Origin: JAXHUM01 sp034189325
Lineage (GTDB): Bacteria > Desulfobacterota > DSM-4660 > Desulfatiglandales > Desulfatiglandaceae
Direction of reading: 5' to 3'
DNA: 50,144 nt
Assembly (NCBI GenBank): GCA_034189325.1
Contig: JAXHUM010000066.1
Span: 1 to 50,144 of the forward strand
Positions 16,213 through 25,474 of this stretch are shown in pieces. The position numbers and the translations under genes are program-made. Position 1 is the stretch's first letter; the number at the start of each line of letters is the position of its first letter. The notes beneath the pieces are model-generated. The model was not told the origin of the DNA, made no database searches, and saw nothing but the letters and a program-made list of their open reading frames with translations.

Positions 16213-17158
16213 AGACAATAGGGGCTCGGCCCTGATCCTGACGATTCTGGTCGTAGGCCTTATTGTTGTCTTGACGGTTGAGTTTAATTCAAATATGAGG
16301 GCCCATTTTCATGCTGCCGCAAATGTCAAAGAGGGCCTCAGGCTCGTGAATATCGCAAAATCAGGTGTGGAATACGCTGTGGCAGTCCTGTTTGAAGACG
16401 CTCAGAAAACGGATTCTGACACGCTAAATGAGATATGGGCCGATTCAAAGGCACTTTCTTCCAACCTGTCAGCGATGTTTGAGGAGGGTCGATTTGAAAT
16501 CACGGTCCAGGATCACTCAGGGAAAATCCAAATCAATCAACTGGTCGATTCCAGCGAACAAAAGGACCTTTTTTCGAGATTCCTCAGCCAGGAAGAATTC
16601 GGCCTTGAATCCGAAGAGATTGACGACTTGATTGACGCGATTACAGACTGGATCGATCCGGACGATGAGGTGACCGGATTTGGGGCCGAGAATACCTATT
16701 ACCAATCACTACCGGAACCCTACTCCTGTAAGAATGGTCCGTTCGATTTTTTGGAAGATCTGATGCTCGTAAGAGGGGTGACGAAGGAACTCTTTTACGG
16801 CAAAGAGGGGAGAAAGGGACTTTCCGGTTACCTGACAGTTCATGGCGATGGCAAAATCAATATAAATACGGCCGATACCCTGGTATTGATGTCTCTTTCG
16901 GAGGACATCGATCGGGAGAGAGCGGAGGATATGATCGCTTATCGGAATGATAAAGACAATAACCTGGATGGTCCGACGTGGTACAAAAAGGTTCCGGGTA
17001 TGAGTGATGTAGTGATTGCTCCCTCCCTTGTGACGACTTCGAGCATCTGGTTCGACATAGAATCAAGGGGGATAAAAGAGGCCATGTACAGGCAGGTGAA
17101 TGCTATGGTCAAGAGGGAAGGGGATTCCCTCCAGATTATCTCATGGAAGACAGAGTAG
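16196..17158 (+). CDS. gspK: Minor pseudopilin GspK
   Basis: The start is ATG 16196, inside the end of gspJ, with AGGAAG upstream; the product is 320 residues. The N-terminus RDNRGSALILTILVVGLIVVL is the GspK-type prepilin segment, cleaved at RG|SALIL and lacking Glu at +5, as is normal for GspK. The large globular domain contains DLIDAITDWIDPDDEVTGFGAEN and GDGKININTAD, which are typical of the GspK alpha and SAM-like domains. GspK caps the pseudopilus tip. The stop is one base before gspL's ATG. Confidence 0.93.
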   Translation: MRRRLRDNRGSALILTILVVGLIVVLTVEFNSNMRAHFHAAANVKEGLRLVNIAKSGVEYAVAVLFEDAQKTDSDTLNEIWADSKALSSNLSAMFEEGRFEITVQDHSGKIQINQLVDSSEQKDLFSRFLSQEEFGLESEEIDDLIDAITDWIDPDDEVTGFGAENTYYQSLPEPYSCKNGPFDFLEDLMLVRGVTKELFYGKEGRKGLSGYLTVHGDGKININTADTLVLMSLSEDIDRERAEDMIAYRNDKDNNLDGPTWYKKVPGMSDVVIAPSLVTTSSIWFDIESRGIKEAMYRQVNAMVKREGDSLQIISWKTE

Positions 17159-17159
17159 A

Positions 17160-18659
17160 ATGCCGGGAAAAATATTAGGGCTTGACATAGATCAGGATTC
17201 AATCACTGCTGTGCAGGTGAAGAGCGGGCTCGGCAAATATGAGCTTTTGTCCTGCGCGCGTGTCTCGATGGAAGGACCTGAAGGGATTGACGAGGCGATA
17301 GGGGCCTTATTGGATCAGATGGACTTGGAAAGTGATTTTTACATCACTGCCATTCCATCTGAACGGGCATCATACAGAAATCTTCAAATGCCCTTTAAGG
17401 ATCTGAAGAAAATAAGACAGGCCCTCCCTTTCGAAATCGAGACCTTGGTTCCCTTCCCCATAGAGGATTTGGTGTTCGATTTCGTGGCAGACGATCGATC
17501 TCATCAGGGAGAAATCTTGAGTGTATCAGCAAAGAAATCGTTTGTTTCGGAATTCCTCATCCGGCTCCAGGGCCGTGGGATCGATCCCAATGTCGTAGAT
17601 ATTCGATGCGTGCCGATAGTCTCATGGCTTCTATCCCATGACAAGGCACCTGATGACGGCCTTTTTCTGGAATTAGGAGAGAATCAAGTCGTGATGATCC
17701 TTTTTCTCAACAGACAGATCGTACTGATCCGCAGCCTATTTCCAGCTCAAGGATCCGCGGTCCGGCCAAGCCCGACACAAGCCAAAGACGGGGAGGCGGG
17801 GAGCCCGGGGCATCTGGACACGGAAGCCTCCTATTTTGAGACAGTTCACAGGATGGTACAAAACACGCTCCACTCATTTTCATGGCAGACTCAAAAGGCC
17901 GCTCATATTGAAAGGATATATTGCAGCGGTCCCATGGCCTTTCGATCGAGGACCGACGAACTCTTGACAGGGCTTTTCGATGTCCCGGCGGAACCGATAG
18001 ACGTAACCCAAGACAAACGTATTCAGGTAAAGGATGGCGATTGCCCAGGTTGGGACCCGGCCCTGATGAGCAATGCCCTCGCCCTTGCCGTCAGAAGTCC
18101 AAAAAAGGGACAGGGCTTCAACTTCAGAAAGGGTGAGTTTCATCTGAAGGAACGCTATTCCTGGATCAGGAAGGAGGTAAAAAGAGCCGCAGTCTTCGCC
18201 TTGGTCATCCTGTCTGTATTTGCCGTAAACCTGGGTACGGATTACCACCTGCTGAAAAAGAAATGCGACTCATTGGATCAAAAGGCGGCACAGGTCTTCA
18301 AACAGGCGTTTCCAGAGACAAAGAGGATTATCAATCCCGTTCAACAGATGAAGATCAAGGTCAATGAACTGAATAAATCGTCCCAATCCCGATCAGGCCC
18401 TCATGGGGGAATACTTGATATCTTGGAGGAAATTTCTCAACGACTCTCCAAATCTTTGGAAATCCATTTGTCGCGCATGGTCATAGATACTGAAACAGTC
18501 AGAATCAGCGGAAGGACCGATACATTTAATACTGTTGATAGTATCAAGAGCGGGCTTGAGCCTTCGAATCTCTTTGAATCCGTCACCATCAGTTCCGCCA
18601 ATCTTGACAGGTCTGGAAAACAGGTGCAATTCGAGTTAAAACTGGAGCGGGCGAAATAG
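17160..18659 (+). CDS. gspL: Type II secretion protein GspL
   Basis: The start is ATG 17160, one base after the gspK stop, giving 499 residues. The cytoplasmic part has an actin-like (PilM/FtsA) fold beginning MPGKILGLDIDQDSITAVQV and including MPFKDLKKIRQALPFEIETLVPFPIEDL. A single membrane helix (about residues 342-360, RAAVFALVILSVFAVNLGTDY) leads to a periplasmic ferredoxin-like PilN/GspL C-terminal domain (KSLEIHLSRMVIDTETVRISG). GspL recruits the GspE ATPase to the membrane and pairs with GspM. It is longer than many GspL proteins because of a disordered insert around residues 200-215 (SPTQAKDGEAGSPG). Confidence 0.9.
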   Translation: MPGKILGLDIDQDSITAVQVKSGLGKYELLSCARVSMEGPEGIDEAIGALLDQMDLESDFYITAIPSERASYRNLQMPFKDLKKIRQALPFEIETLVPFPIEDLVFDFVADDRSHQGEILSVSAKKSFVSEFLIRLQGRGIDPNVVDIRCVPIVSWLLSHDKAPDDGLFLELGENQVVMILFLNRQIVLIRSLFPAQGSAVRPSPTQAKDGEAGSPGHLDTEASYFETVHRMVQNTLHSFSWQTQKAAHIERIYCSGPMAFRSRTDELLTGLFDVPAEPIDVTQDKRIQVKDGDCPGWDPALMSNALALAVRSPKKGQGFNFRKGEFHLKERYSWIRKEVKRAAVFALVILSVFAVNLGTDYHLLKKKCDSLDQKAAQVFKQAFPETKRIINPVQQMKIKVNELNKSSQSRSGPHGGILDILEEISQRLSKSLEIHLSRMVIDTETVRISGRTDTFNTVDSIKSGLEPSNLFESVTISSANLDRSGKQVQFELKLERAK

Positions 18660-18660
18660 G

Positions 18661-19179
18661 ATGAAGCTTGCCAGAAGAGAAAAATATATTGTGATATTGT
18701 CTGCCTGCGTGGTTGGCCTCTTCGTTATCTTTCAGTTTGTCATCTTTCCATTTTTTGAAAAGAGGGACAGTCTGAGAAGAGGGGTGATTGCCAAAGAGGA
18801 GGGTTTGAAGGAGATTGTCCTGCTTAAGGAAGAGTATGAGAGCCGCAAGGGCGATACCCTTGGGATCAGGCAGGTTCTTGATAGGCGAAAAAAGGGATTT
18901 ACTCTCTTCTCATTTCTTGAGAGGGCTGCCGGGGTAGCTGAAGTCAAGAATCATATCAAGTACATGAAACCTTCCGTTTCCAGGGATACCGGTCCTCATA
19001 AAGAGTCGATGGTTGAGATGAAGCTCGAAGGAATAACCTTAAAACAACTGGTGGGGTATCTCTATTATGTGGAATCCGAAGAGAACGCCGTAAGCATCAA
19101 GCGATTATCCATCAAGAAAAACACAAAAGAATCCGACTATCTAGATGCCGTCTTACAGGTCTTGACCTATGACAAATAA
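18661..19179 (+). CDS. gspM: Type II secretion protein GspM
   Basis: The gene begins 2 bp after gspL. The 172-residue product has a short cytoplasmic N-terminus, one membrane helix (KYIVILSACVVGLFVIFQFVIFPF, about 7-30), a coiled-coil linker (31-70), and a small periplasmic ferredoxin-like domain with EMKLEGITLKQLVGYLYYVES. This matches GspM/PilO-type proteins, which dimerise with GspL through the periplasmic domains. The position directly after gspL supports the call; sequence conservation in GspM is always low. Confidence 0.88.
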   Translation: MKLARREKYIVILSACVVGLFVIFQFVIFPFFEKRDSLRRGVIAKEEGLKEIVLLKEEYESRKGDTLGIRQVLDRRKKGFTLFSFLERAAGVAEVKNHIKYMKPSVSRDTGPHKESMVEMKLEGITLKQLVGYLYYVESEENAVSIKRLSIKKNTKESDYLDAVLQVLTYDK

Positions 19180-19223
19180 TCGGCATAACAACGAGAGGCA
19201 ACCTTGTACCCGGAACGTCCAAC

Positions 19224-20120
19224 ATGAAACAGCCTAAGAAAGCAAAGACCAGGCTTTTCTGGTATGTCCTATACGGTATTTTATTGACACTCGGATCGTT
19301 ATACTACCTGTTTCCTTCCGAGGCCGTTAAAGACTATATTCAGACAAACGTAAGAGAGCGATACCCGGGCCGTCTCCTGTTGCTCGAGCAGGTCCGGCCT
19401 TCATTTCCTTTTGGTTTGAGGCTTACCAGTGCCGGAATCTCGACCGATACAGATCCCAAAAATATCATGTTTGTCGCAGACACCATCGAGGTTCGGCCCC
19501 TTTTGTGGCCATTTCTAAGAGGTGTTCCCAGATACTCCTATAAAGGCTTGGCCTATGGTGGTACCTTGGGAGGGCATGTAGACCTCACCGGTGAGCCTGC
19601 AAAGACTCAACTGGAGACATCCCTGTCACTGGAAAAGATCGATGTTGATCAGTGGTCCTATATTTCGAATCTGATTGGAAATAAGGTCAATGGGACGCTC
19701 GGGGGAACACTCTCCTTTATCGGGCAATCGAATCAGCTCATCAACGGCGCAGGCGAAGCGAATTTGAAGATTACCGCTGGAAGTCTTGGATTCCCAAAGC
19801 CTTTGATGACCCTCAAATCTATAAAGTTTGATGAGTTATGGATCAAACTGTCCCTTAAGAGACGTAGAATACACCTGACCCGCGTTGAGCTGAAGGGGCA
19901 AGAGATCCAGGGGGTATTGTCCGGTACCATAACCTTGAGAAGCGATATTGGAAAAAGCAGATTGAACCTTAAAGGCACAGTGGAGCCCTTTACTTCTCTT
20001 GTCGAAGAGGGTGGCGGCAGTCCCAAAGGTGCCGGCCTCTTTGGACAGTTTCTTAAAAAGGGGAAATTCTCTTTTGTCATTCATGGAACGATTGAAAACC
20101 CGAGGATGAGATTTGTCTAG
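19224..20120 (+). CDS. gspN: Type II secretion protein GspN
   Basis: The 298-residue protein has an N-terminal signal anchor (FWYVLYGILLTLGSLYYLF, about 12-30) and a periplasmic beta-rich AsmA-like region. Features shared with GspN are VRPLLWPFLRGVPRYSYKGLAYGGTLGG and RLNLKGTVEPFTSLVEEGG, and the C-terminus ends with a short FVIHGTIENPRMRFV strand. GspN is an optional T2SS component of uncertain function, found between gspM and gspC in many deltaproteobacteria. The operon position matches. There are 44 bp from gspM and 24 bp to gspC. Confidence 0.87.
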   Translation: MKQPKKAKTRLFWYVLYGILLTLGSLYYLFPSEAVKDYIQTNVRERYPGRLLLLEQVRPSFPFGLRLTSAGISTDTDPKNIMFVADTIEVRPLLWPFLRGVPRYSYKGLAYGGTLGGHVDLTGEPAKTQLETSLSLEKIDVDQWSYISNLIGNKVNGTLGGTLSFIGQSNQLINGAGEANLKITAGSLGFPKPLMTLKSIKFDELWIKLSLKRRRIHLTRVELKGQEIQGVLSGTITLRSDIGKSRLNLKGTVEPFTSLVEEGGGSPKGAGLFGQFLKKGKFSFVIHGTIENPRMRFV

Positions 20121-20144
20121 GGTAGCCTCCTAGCCTGAAATGAT

Positions 20145-20990
20145 ATGACCAAATTCTATTATCCCATACTGAATTTCATTGCCCTTACGGTTATCATTGT
20201 TGCCGGTGTAGATATCTTCTACGCTATTATATCTTATAATCTCAGAGACTTTGATAACAAGGAGATTGTCAGACAACAGATACCCGTCGTCAAAAAAGAG
20301 AAAAAAAGATCTCTTAACGACTATAAAGTCATAGTTGAACGCAATTTTTTTGACTCCTCCGTTAGCAGCCTGAATGTGGAGCCCAAGAAGGAAGATGTGG
20401 AGGCGCTTGAGCCCACTTCGCTGAGGATATTGCTTTTTGGAACAGTGACAGGGAACAAAGAGAACGCCTTTGCGGTGATCGAAGAGACGGACACGAAAAA
20501 GCAGGGCCTTTACAGGGTGGGGGACAGCATACAGAATGCCATTGTGAAGCATATTCTTCGCGGAAAGGTCGTCCTCACGGTGGGGGACAAAAACGAGATA
20601 CTCACCATGGAAGAGTCAGCAGCCTCACGACCTGAGAAGGGTTCTCCTTCTGTAAGACAAACGGGTAGATCGGGTACTATTACGGTTAAACGTTCTGATA
20701 TAGAGGCCTCTTTCAAGAACTTCAACCAACTTCTGACTCAGGTCCGTGTCCGGCCCCATTTTGAAGGGGGGCGACCGGATGGGTTTTCAGTCAGCCAGAT
20801 CAAGAGGGGCTCGATCTTCTCGAAGCTGGGGTTGAGAAACGGGGACATTATTCGGAAGATAGATGGGCGGACCATTTCCGGACCTGACGATGCCCTTTCT
20901 CTCTATGAAAAACTGGAATCCGGTGACCCTGTTTCCGTCGAACTGACGAGAAGAAACAGACCGAGAACTATTCATTACAAATTCAGGTAA
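20145..20990 (+). CDS. gspC: Type II secretion protein GspC
   Basis: The 281-residue protein has a short cytoplasmic tail, a single membrane helix (about 7-30), and a proline/lysine-rich linker. Next comes the homology-region domain that binds the secretin N0 domain: RNFFDSSVSS, LRILLFGTVTGNKENAFAVIEETD, YRVGDSIQNAIVKHILRGKVVL. The C-terminus is a PDZ domain (about 215-281) with GLRNGDIIRKIDGRTISGPDDALSLYEKL. GspC links the inner-membrane platform to GspD and may select substrates. A PDZ-type C-terminus, rather than a coiled coil, fits the Vibrio/Klebsiella type. Confidence 0.92.
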   Translation: MTKFYYPILNFIALTVIIVAGVDIFYAIISYNLRDFDNKEIVRQQIPVVKKEKKRSLNDYKVIVERNFFDSSVSSLNVEPKKEDVEALEPTSLRILLFGTVTGNKENAFAVIEETDTKKQGLYRVGDSIQNAIVKHILRGKVVLTVGDKNEILTMEESAASRPEKGSPSVRQTGRSGTITVKRSDIEASFKNFNQLLTQVRVRPHFEGGRPDGFSVSQIKRGSIFSKLGLRNGDIIRKIDGRTISGPDDALSLYEKLESGDPVSVELTRRNRPRTIHYKFR

Positions 20991-20994
20991 GACG

Positions 20995-22566
20995 GTGTAT
21001 ACCTCCTATTTCGGTTTTAGAGAAAAGCCCTTTAATTTAACTCCTGACACGAAGTTCCTTTTCTTGAGTCACCACCACAGGGAAGCCCTTGACCACCTGC
21101 TTTTCGGAATTAATGAGAGGAAGGGATTTGTTGTTATAACCGGGGGTATAGGCACGGGAAAGACCACACTCTCTCGGGCGCTTTTGAGTCACCTGGACCC
21201 CTCCACAAAGACCGCCCTGATCTTTAATTCATTTGTGACGGATGAGGACCTTCTCAAGACAATTATTCAGGAGTTCGGTATTCATGTGGATCGGGAGAAA
21301 ACCAGCAAGAAGGATCTGATAGATGCCCTTAACTCATTCCTTCTCGATACATTCAGCCATGGCGGCAACGCGGTCCTTCTGATAGATGAGGCACAGAACC
21401 TTTCACAGACCTGCCTTGAGCAGATTCGAATGCTTTCCAACCTCGAGACCGACAAAGAAAAGCTAATCCAAATTGTGCTAATGGGGCAGTGCGAATTAAA
21501 TGAACTCCTGGCGACCTCCTTTCTGAAACCCTTAAACGAGCGTATCACGGTCCGATACGATGTGAAACCCCTGGACCGCAAATACATCCAAGAGTATGTG
21601 ACACATCGTCTGGTCGTGGCCGGTAGCAGGGGGGACCTGAGATTCACAAAAGGAGCCATCAAAAAGCTCTATTCCTACTCGCGAGGAAATCCCAGACGAA
21701 TCAACGCGGTCTGCGATCGCGCGCTTCTCATCGCCTACACGGAAGAAAAGCTTGTTATCTCCAGAACCATGATAAAGAGCGCAATTAAGGATTCTCAAGG
21801 GCGGATAACCGTTGACCCCCTTTTCATCTCCCTGTCCAGAAACAGGATCAGGGCAGGAGTGGTCATGCTCTTTCTTGTGGTGATCATGGTGGGGCTTGCC
21901 GGATGGAATGTGGGCAAGCATGTTCCATGGCCCATCTTCCAGGAACAAAAGACCCTGATTGCCAAACCGATCTACAGTGCACCCATGCCCCCACAACCTG
22001 AGAAGGATAAGGCGGGCCTTATCCTTGATGAACAGACAAGTATCGCAGGACTCTTCGATCTTTTCAAGATTCAGTATGGGAAGGATAGTCTTCACACAAA
22101 CAGCGGCCATTTGGGCTTTGTTTCACTCAACATTGATCCTGAATTTTGCGAGATGTTGAAAAAACCGTTTCGATTACGTTTAATGGGACCTTCAGATAGC
22201 TCTTTGCCGCATCGTCGATATCTTCTGGTGAAAAAGATCACAGATGATGGAGCAATGGTCGTCGACACAAAAGGGGGCACACGACATGTCTCAAGAGACT
22301 TCATTCTGAGAGAATGGGCACATGAGGTGTCGTGGATATACAGATGTAAAGACAGACCTGCGGATCTGGTTGAGGGTATCAGTTCTCCAGAGGTCCTCGA
22401 TGTTCAACGGATATTGGCAAATGCCTCCTACAGGGTTGAGCCTTCAGGGACTTATGACAAGCGTACCTTAAAGGCGGTGATGGAATTTCAGCGTGATTTT
22501 GGTTTGGACGCCGATGGGGTGATCGGCTACAAGACAAGGGCCTTGCTTTTTCAAGTTTCGGGATAG
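20995..22566 (+). CDS. ExeA/GspA-like AAA ATPase with peptidoglycan-binding domain
   Basis: The GTG at 20995 lies four bases after gspC. The 523-residue protein begins MYTSYFGFREKPFNLTPDTK, the ExeA hallmark. Walker A GGIGTGKTT is at 50-58 and Walker B AVLLIDEAQ at 126-134. A single membrane helix (about 283-304) separates the cytoplasmic ATPase from a periplasmic part. It contains a papain-like-looking region (about 340-450) and a C-terminal PG_binding_1 domain (about 460-520, LDVQRILANASYRVEPSGTYDKRTLKAVMEFQRDFGL...). In Aeromonas, ExeA with ExeB helps the secretin cross or assemble in the peptidoglycan. The next gene encodes a GspB-like partner, so the same role is inferred. MSHA and other pilus systems use similar ATPases. 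Confidence 0.88.
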   Translation: MYTSYFGFREKPFNLTPDTKFLFLSHHHREALDHLLFGINERKGFVVITGGIGTGKTTLSRALLSHLDPSTKTALIFNSFVTDEDLLKTIIQEFGIHVDREKTSKKDLIDALNSFLLDTFSHGGNAVLLIDEAQNLSQTCLEQIRMLSNLETDKEKLIQIVLMGQCELNELLATSFLKPLNERITVRYDVKPLDRKYIQEYVTHRLVVAGSRGDLRFTKGAIKKLYSYSRGNPRRINAVCDRALLIAYTEEKLVISRTMIKSAIKDSQGRITVDPLFISLSRNRIRAGVVMLFLVVIMVGLAGWNVGKHVPWPIFQEQKTLIAKPIYSAPMPPQPEKDKAGLILDEQTSIAGLFDLFKIQYGKDSLHTNSGHLGFVSLNIDPEFCEMLKKPFRLRLMGPSDSSLPHRRYLLVKKITDDGAMVVDTKGGTRHVSRDFILREWAHEVSWIYRCKDRPADLVEGISSPEVLDVQRILANASYRVEPSGTYDKRTLKAVMEFQRDFGLDADGVIGYKTRALLFQVSG

Positions 22567-22659
22567 TCTTTTGGCAAGAAGTGGGGATAAAATTGATGAC
22601 AGTGAGCGACCGAAATCTATTGAAAGCTCTCTAGACACTATCAACTATTATATTTTGGT

Positions 22660-23322
22660 ATGAGCTATATACACGAAGCCCTGAAAAAGGCCCAGAAAGA
22701 TCAAGATAGTTATTCTCGGCAATACGGTGGGACCGTTTCCGCCCAGAGTAGAGATAGGAGGTTTTCCATCAACGGGAAGATCCTCCTAGGTCTTTTGGTG
22801 CTGCCCTGTTTGTTGCTTGTCTATGCGTTCTATTACAGAATCGATGACAACGAACCACCGATCGCTCTGGTCTCAACTTATGAGAAGAGCGTGCCCCCTT
22901 CGAACATTGAGCAAAAACCGGTTCGAGACGCCGGGGTATTTTACGATAAGGCCAGGCTTCATCATAAAAGCGGCGATCTTGACGAGGCAAAACGTCTTTA
23001 CAAGGAAACCATAATGATTGAACCTGATCATATTCATGCCATCAACAACCTGGCGGTGATATATATCCATCAAAAAGACTACGAGAGGGCCATACAAGGA
23101 TTTGAGGAGGCTATACGCTTTGGTCCGAGATATGTTGATCCGTATTACAATCTTGCGTGTATATTCGCCCTAAAAGGTAAATTATCAGAGAGTCTTGCCC
23201 ACCTTAGAAAAGCTGTTATGATTGACAGGTCTGTCGCGGAATGGGCGAGACGAGACCCGGATCTTGATAATATACGCAAGACCCCTGAATTTGACGAGAT
23301 AATGAAGATTGGTACGGGTTGA
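22660..23322 (+). CDS. GspB-like N-terminus fused to TPR domain
   Basis: The 220-residue protein starts MSYIHEALKKAQKDQ, very like the first residues of GspB/ExeB proteins (MSYILDAL-type). A membrane helix (40-59) follows, then a short linker and three tetratricopeptide repeats (about 92-125, 126-159, 160-193; for example DLDEAKRLYKETIMIEPDHIHAINNLAVIY). Standard GspB has a PDZ-adjacent periplasmic domain instead of TPRs, so this is a variant design. Between the ExeA-like ATPase and gspD, it likely acts with the former in secretin assembly. TPRs could bind the secretin or substrates. The 93-bp gap before it holds no clear promoter. Confidence 0.8.
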   Translation: MSYIHEALKKAQKDQDSYSRQYGGTVSAQSRDRRFSINGKILLGLLVLPCLLLVYAFYYRIDDNEPPIALVSTYEKSVPPSNIEQKPVRDAGVFYDKARLHHKSGDLDEAKRLYKETIMIEPDHIHAINNLAVIYIHQKDYERAIQGFEEAIRFGPRYVDPYYNLACIFALKGKLSESLAHLRKAVMIDRSVAEWARRDPDLDNIRKTPEFDEIMKIGTG

Positions 23323-23381
23323 GAGCCCCTGAGGGCGAGGATGATCCATACACAAATATTTTATAAGGATGTGACATCTCC

Positions 23382-25469
23382 ATGACGATGAAATCAAAGA
23401 TGAGACTGACCGTATATCTTGTTTTGGGAATACTCTGGTTGTGTCAGGACCATTCGATGGGTGCCCGTATTGCCGGAGAGCAAGGGATATCCCCTGTGTC
23501 TCCTGTGGCTGAGACGGAGACAGGTCGGAGTCCAAAGAGGCCGCTTTTAAAGACGGCCCCGGAAAGAAAGCCAAAGGAAGTTGAAGTTCAAAAGACAACA
23601 AAGACCCAGGAAGAAAGGGGAGAAGATCCCCGCTATGTGACTATCGATTTTGATAGCGTGGATATCGAGATATTTATCAAATTCATCAGCGAATTAACCG
23701 GCAAGAATTTTGTCGTTGACAAGGCCGTCAGGGGAAAAGTAACGATCATTTCTCCAACGAAGATTTCTGTAGACGAGGCATACAAGGTGTTTGAATCAGT
23801 TCTCGAGGTCCATGGATTCGCGGCCGTACCGGCAGGGAACATAACAAAAATTATCTCAGTGGCAGAGGCCCGAACAAAAGACATTGAAACAAGGGTGGGA
23901 GTGAGTCCTCCCGACCCCGAGGATAAGATCATCACCCAGCTCATACCTCTCAGGTATGCGAGCCCTGACGAGCTCAAGAGGCTTTTCACCCCACTTATCT
24001 CAAAAAACAGCGTCATTGTCTCTTATCCGCCGACGGGAATGTTGATCATCACGGATGTCCTTTCCAACGTCAAACGCCTGTTGAAAATAATAAAGGTGCT
24101 GGACGTTGAGGGGACCGGTGAGGAGGTATCCGTGATTTCCCTTGAACATGCCACTGCCGCTGTCTTGGCAAAATCGATGACCACTCTTTTTCAAAGAAGG
24201 GCGACCAAGGTCAAAGCCGGGGCCTCCAGAGATTCTCTAATCAAAATTGTCCCGGTTGAGAGGACAAATGTCTTGATCGTCCTCGCATCGGAAGATGATA
24301 CGATGAGAATCAGGCAGCTCATACATCTATTAGACAGGGAAGCTCCTAGGGGCGCTGGCGATATCAATGTCTATTATCTTCAGAATGCCAATGCGGAAGA
24401 TCTTTCCAAGGTCCTCACCGCTCTCCCATCCAAGGAAAAGACAGGGACAGAGAAAGGAAAGGCGCCTGTTCTTTCCAAGGATGTCCAGATCGTCGCTGAT
24501 AAGGCTACCAATTCTCTCGTGATTACGGCAAACAAGGAAGACTATCTGGTCCTGGAAGATGTTATCAAGAAGCTGGACATTCCCAGGCGCATGGTCTATA
24601 TCGAGGCCCTTATTATGGAAGTCAGCGTAAATAAGGGATTTGATCTTGGCGTGGAGTGGCATGGCGTGGAGGGTATAGGCAGTCATGACGGCAGAGAAGC
24701 CGTAGGCTTTGGAGGGACCGTGTTGGGAGAGTCTATTTCTCCCTCAATCGATGTGACGTCCGGGATCGTCAATCTTCCGCTGGGGCTTTCCCTGGGGATA
24801 CTGGGAGAAGGCATCACGATCGGCGGCATCACCTTTCCAAGCATCGGGGCGGTCATAAGGGCCTACCAGACCGATTCGGACGTGCATATCCTGTCCACTC
24901 CACAGGTCATGACAACGGACAACGAAGAGGCGGAGATCTATGTTGGAAAAAACATCCCCTTTCTGACGAGGCAGGATACATCCGAAACAGGGATCGACTA
25001 TAGCAATTACGAATTCAAGGATGTAGGCGTTACACTCAACATCACGCCTCAGATCAGCCTGGAGAGATTCGTCCGATTAAAGATCTCCCATGAACTGGCC
25101 CAGGTCGTTGAACAGGAAGTGGTGGGGCTTCCCACTACTCTGAAGCGGGTGGCCAAGACAACAGTGGTTGTCCGGGATGGACACACCGTTGTCATCGGAG
25201 GCCTGATTGATGAGACCCTATCGGAGAACACGAGTCAGGTCCCCTGTATGGGAAACATTCCCGGTCTTGGATGGCTTTTTAAGTCCGTGTCAAGATCCGC
25301 GGATAAGACCAATCTTTTCATTTTTCTGACTCCTCATATCATAGAAGACCAGAGCGAGGCGAAGAAGATCTATCAGAAGAAGAAGGAGTACATCGATAAG
25401 GTGGAGGAGGGTGTCATTAAGATGTATAAGAGGAAGGCGGATCAACCCACGGAATCCGAGGGAGAGTGA
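23382..25469 (+). CDS. gspD: Type II secretion secretin GspD
   Basis: GspD forms the outer-membrane channel of the T2SS. The 695-residue product has an N-terminal signal peptide (LTVYLVLGILWLCQDHSMGA, about 8-27). A Pro/Lys-rich linker precedes the N0 domain (about 83-155, YVTIDFDSVDIEIFIKFISELTGKNFVVD) and N1-N3 domains with typical IIPLRYAS-like and NVLIVLAS motifs. The secretin domain (about 400-640) includes VYIEALIMEV, STPQVMTTDNEEAEIYVGKNIPF and VVRDGHTVVIGGLI. The C-terminal S-domain tail (650-695) is Lys/Glu-rich. No lipobox is present and no pilotin gene lies nearby. The gene ends overlapping or 5 bp before gspE. Confidence 0.95.
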   Translation: MTMKSKMRLTVYLVLGILWLCQDHSMGARIAGEQGISPVSPVAETETGRSPKRPLLKTAPERKPKEVEVQKTTKTQEERGEDPRYVTIDFDSVDIEIFIKFISELTGKNFVVDKAVRGKVTIISPTKISVDEAYKVFESVLEVHGFAAVPAGNITKIISVAEARTKDIETRVGVSPPDPEDKIITQLIPLRYASPDELKRLFTPLISKNSVIVSYPPTGMLIITDVLSNVKRLLKIIKVLDVEGTGEEVSVISLEHATAAVLAKSMTTLFQRRATKVKAGASRDSLIKIVPVERTNVLIVLASEDDTMRIRQLIHLLDREAPRGAGDINVYYLQNANAEDLSKVLTALPSKEKTGTEKGKAPVLSKDVQIVADKATNSLVITANKEDYLVLEDVIKKLDIPRRMVYIEALIMEVSVNKGFDLGVEWHGVEGIGSHDGREAVGFGGTVLGESISPSIDVTSGIVNLPLGLSLGILGEGITIGGITFPSIGAVIRAYQTDSDVHILSTPQVMTTDNEEAEIYVGKNIPFLTRQDTSETGIDYSNYEFKDVGVTLNITPQISLERFVRLKISHELAQVVEQEVVGLPTTLKRVAKTTVVVRDGHTVVIGGLIDETLSENTSQVPCMGNIPGLGWLFKSVSRSADKTNLFIFLTPHIIEDQSEAKKIYQKKKEYIDKVEEGVIKMYKRKADQPTESEGE

Positions 25470-25474
25470 TATCT

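Noticed and set aside
21532..22110. A 192-residue minus-strand frame inside the ExeA-like gene
   Set aside because: It is antisense to a clear ATPase gene and shows no coding character of its own.
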